Of a DNA stretch of 7,350 bases, positions 6,134 through 7,350 are shown piece after piece. Made by a program: the position numbers and the translations under genes. The notes below the pieces were generated by a model. The model did not search any database. It was not told the origin of the DNA and was given only the letters and a program-made list of their open reading frames with translations. Source of the stretch: Chitinophagaceae bacterium (GTDB taxonomy: Bacteria; Bacteroidota; Bacteroidia; Chitinophagales; Chitinophagaceae); the NCBI GenBank assembly GCA_003151295.1, contig PLXD01000256.1:1587-8936 (forward strand). The letters are read 5' to 3'. Within the stretch, counting starts at the first letter, position 1. The number at the start of each line of letters is the position of its first letter.

Positions 6134-7350
6134 GACAGGAGCGGCGTCCTGTTGGTGAAGGTCAAAGACGATCACTTTATTCGTCCCTTTCAGCAACCAG
6201 GAAGCGGGACAATACAGACGCTGCTGGGGACCCACATACCAATACCTTCCCAGGTTGTGGCCATTCACCCAGACAACGCCCTTTTTATAATGGCTCATGT
6301 CAAGGTAAGTATCGGCGGCTTCTTTCAACTCAAATTCACCGGAAAAGAAAATCCCCGGTCTCGACGAACCCTTTGCCGCAGGAGCGGCAGCCCCGGCAGC
6401 ATCTCCTTTCTTCAATCCGATGCCCCTGATATATGCGTCGTCCATAGGCAGGCTGAAAATATCCCAGTTCATCAATGTCATCCCATTGAGGGTGACCCTG
6501 TCCGTTATTCCCTTCCGGTCGATCATATACTGAGCGAAGTTGATATGCCCCATGCCTTCCACTCTTATTTCCAGCACAGGATCTTTGACACTCGTCTTAG
6601 GCAATTCCACTGTCCATTTCCCGCCGTCCCGGAAGACCGTATCAATGAATTGCCCGTTTAAAAAGACCAATGCATAATCATGCGGCTCCGTGATGGTCAG
6701 GCTGCCGCTCTTATGACCAACGAGCCGCGTCCGGTAAAGAATAAATCCTTGCTTTTGATCGAGGGCCTCCATAGGCTTGGGCTGGGCTGATTGTACAGGA
6801 GCCGGCAAATTGTCCCAAACAGAGGTTAAAGGGTGCAAAGTAAAGGCAGGGATCTCCACCGTCGGGATTGCCGGAGGAATTTCGGGGATCTTATACCCAA
6901 CATATTGGCCTATGAGCTTCCTCAGCGCAAAATATTTGGCCGTGGGCTGCCCCTGTTCGCTGATCGGCGCATCATAATCGTAACTCGTTACATCAGGCTG
7001 GAACTGGACCGGGCTGAAAGCATTGGACCCGGCGGTGAACCCGAAATTGGTGCCGCCATGGACCACATATAGGTTAAAAGATCTTTTATGTTCCAGCAGG
7101 TATCGCAGACTCCTCAAAGGATCCGCAGTATCCGGTTTCTGCCAACCTTCCTTCCAATGTGTCAGCCATCCCGGATAGGTCTCACTGCTGAAAACCGGTG
7201 CGTCCGGATGATGCTTCGCAGCAACTGCAAAATCGCCATCGTTGGTGCCAGGATCCAGCCCTATGGCACAGCCATCCAGGCTCCCGGCATCCATCATAAA
7301 ATTAGTGGCCCCGTCGGCCGTATAAAAAGGCGTATTGATCCCGTTCTTTA
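6110..7350 (-). CDS. Beta-galactosidase, glycoside hydrolase family 35, C-terminal part (N-terminus off right edge)
   Basis: The frame is open from the right edge to a TGA at 6110-6112, giving 412 visible residues; the first ATG inside the window (7297) is internal. GH35 signatures appear in order: TPFYTADGATNFMMDAG near the visible start, the nucleophile Glu in PVFSSETYPGWLTHWKE (visible residue 56, codon 7181-7183), HGGTNFGFTAGS, and SYDYDAPISEQGQPT. The acid/base Glu normally lies upstream in an NEYG-type motif, so it would be outside the window. After the barrel come beta-sandwich regions ending in the jelly-roll hallmark VVWVNGHNLGRYWYVGPQQRLYCPASWL. An Ala/Gly-rich stretch (GDAAGAAAPAAKGS) interrupts the beta-sandwich region just before FFSGEFELKE. 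The family removes terminal beta-linked galactose, hydrolysing with retention; linkage preference is not visible here. Export is likely for a Bacteroidota GH35 but its signal peptide is not in the window. It lies upstream of the fucosidase on the same strand, suggesting joint degradation of fucosylated galactosides. Confidence 0.95.
   Translation of the reverse strand, partial: KNGINTPFYTADGATNFMMDAGSLDGCAIGLDPGTNDGDFAVAAKHHPDAPVFSSETYPGWLTHWKEGWQKPDTADPLRSLRYLLEHKRSFNLYVVHGGTNFGFTAGSNAFSPVQFQPDVTSYDYDAPISEQGQPTAKYFALRKLIGQYVGYKIPEIPPAIPTVEIPAFTLHPLTSVWDNLPAPVQSAQPKPMEALDQKQGFILYRTRLVGHKSGSLTITEPHDYALVFLNGQFIDTVFRDGGKWTVELPKTSVKDPVLEIRVEGMGHINFAQYMIDRKGITDRVTLNGMTLMNWDIFSLPMDDAYIRGIGLKKGDAAGAAAPAAKGSSRPGIFFSGEFELKEAADTYLDMSHYKKGVVWVNGHNLGRYWYVGPQQRLYCPASWLLKGTNKVIVFDLHQQDAAPVEGVRQLY

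Noticed and set aside
6152..6661. A 169-codon plus-strand open frame
   Set aside because: It lies antisense inside the GH35 gene, has no recognisable protein features, and the minus strand carries clear GH35 motifs over the same bases.
1..7350. CRISPR arrays, tRNA or rRNA genes, insertion sequences and phage genes
   Set aside because: I searched by eye for regularly spaced repeats, cloverleaf-like segments, transposase motifs and terminal inverted repeats, and saw none.

Overview
The window looks like a piece of a Bacteroidota chromosome, most probably a Chitinophagaceae-type, glycan-degrading environmental bacterium. This is inferred from protein style and glycoside hydrolase content, AT-rich leaders without strong Shine-Dalgarno sequences before most genes, and weak matches to the Bacteroidota TTTG / TAnnTTTG promoter. 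No rRNA or tRNA is present to confirm it. There are six protein genes, two of them cut by the window edges. I see no CRISPR array, transposase, integrase, tRNA or rRNA.

Left part. A minus-strand gene (1-1099) runs off the left edge. It encodes a secreted protein with a beta-sandwich-like N-terminal region, a Ser/Gly/Pro-rich linker, and what appears to be the first strand of an alpha/beta hydrolase domain. A 388-base AT-rich divergent intergenic region (1100-1487) separates it from a plus-strand pair: an uncharacterised small lipoprotein (1488-2060) and, 47 bases later, a cardiolipin synthase / phospholipase D family protein with two intact HKD motifs (2108-3289). That gene converges, with a 34-base gap, on the minus-strand block to its right.

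Right part. The minus-strand block, in transcription order, is a GH35 beta-galactosidase (6110-7350, its N-terminus beyond the right edge), a GH29 alpha-L-fucosidase (4391-5977), and a multi-pass membrane protein of the YdjM/DUF457 putative metal-dependent hydrolase family (3324-4352). Gaps are 132 and 38 bases, and no convincing internal promoter or terminator is visible, so co-transcription is plausible. Together the two exo-glycosidases would strip terminal fucose and beta-galactose from fucosylated galactosides in the periplasm. No SusC/SusD pair, sulfatase or regulator lies inside the window, so it cannot be said whether this is part of a full polysaccharide utilisation locus.

The least expected observation is in the gap between the GH35 and GH29 genes. 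A 31-base segment matches the 3' end of the GH35 gene, stop codon included, at 25 of 31 positions, exactly 54 bases further downstream and in the same frame. It looks like a diverged duplication of the gene's tail or the fossil end of a lost tandem copy. Otherwise the region reads as ordinary accessory-metabolism content, and I found no clear evidence of a new biological system.
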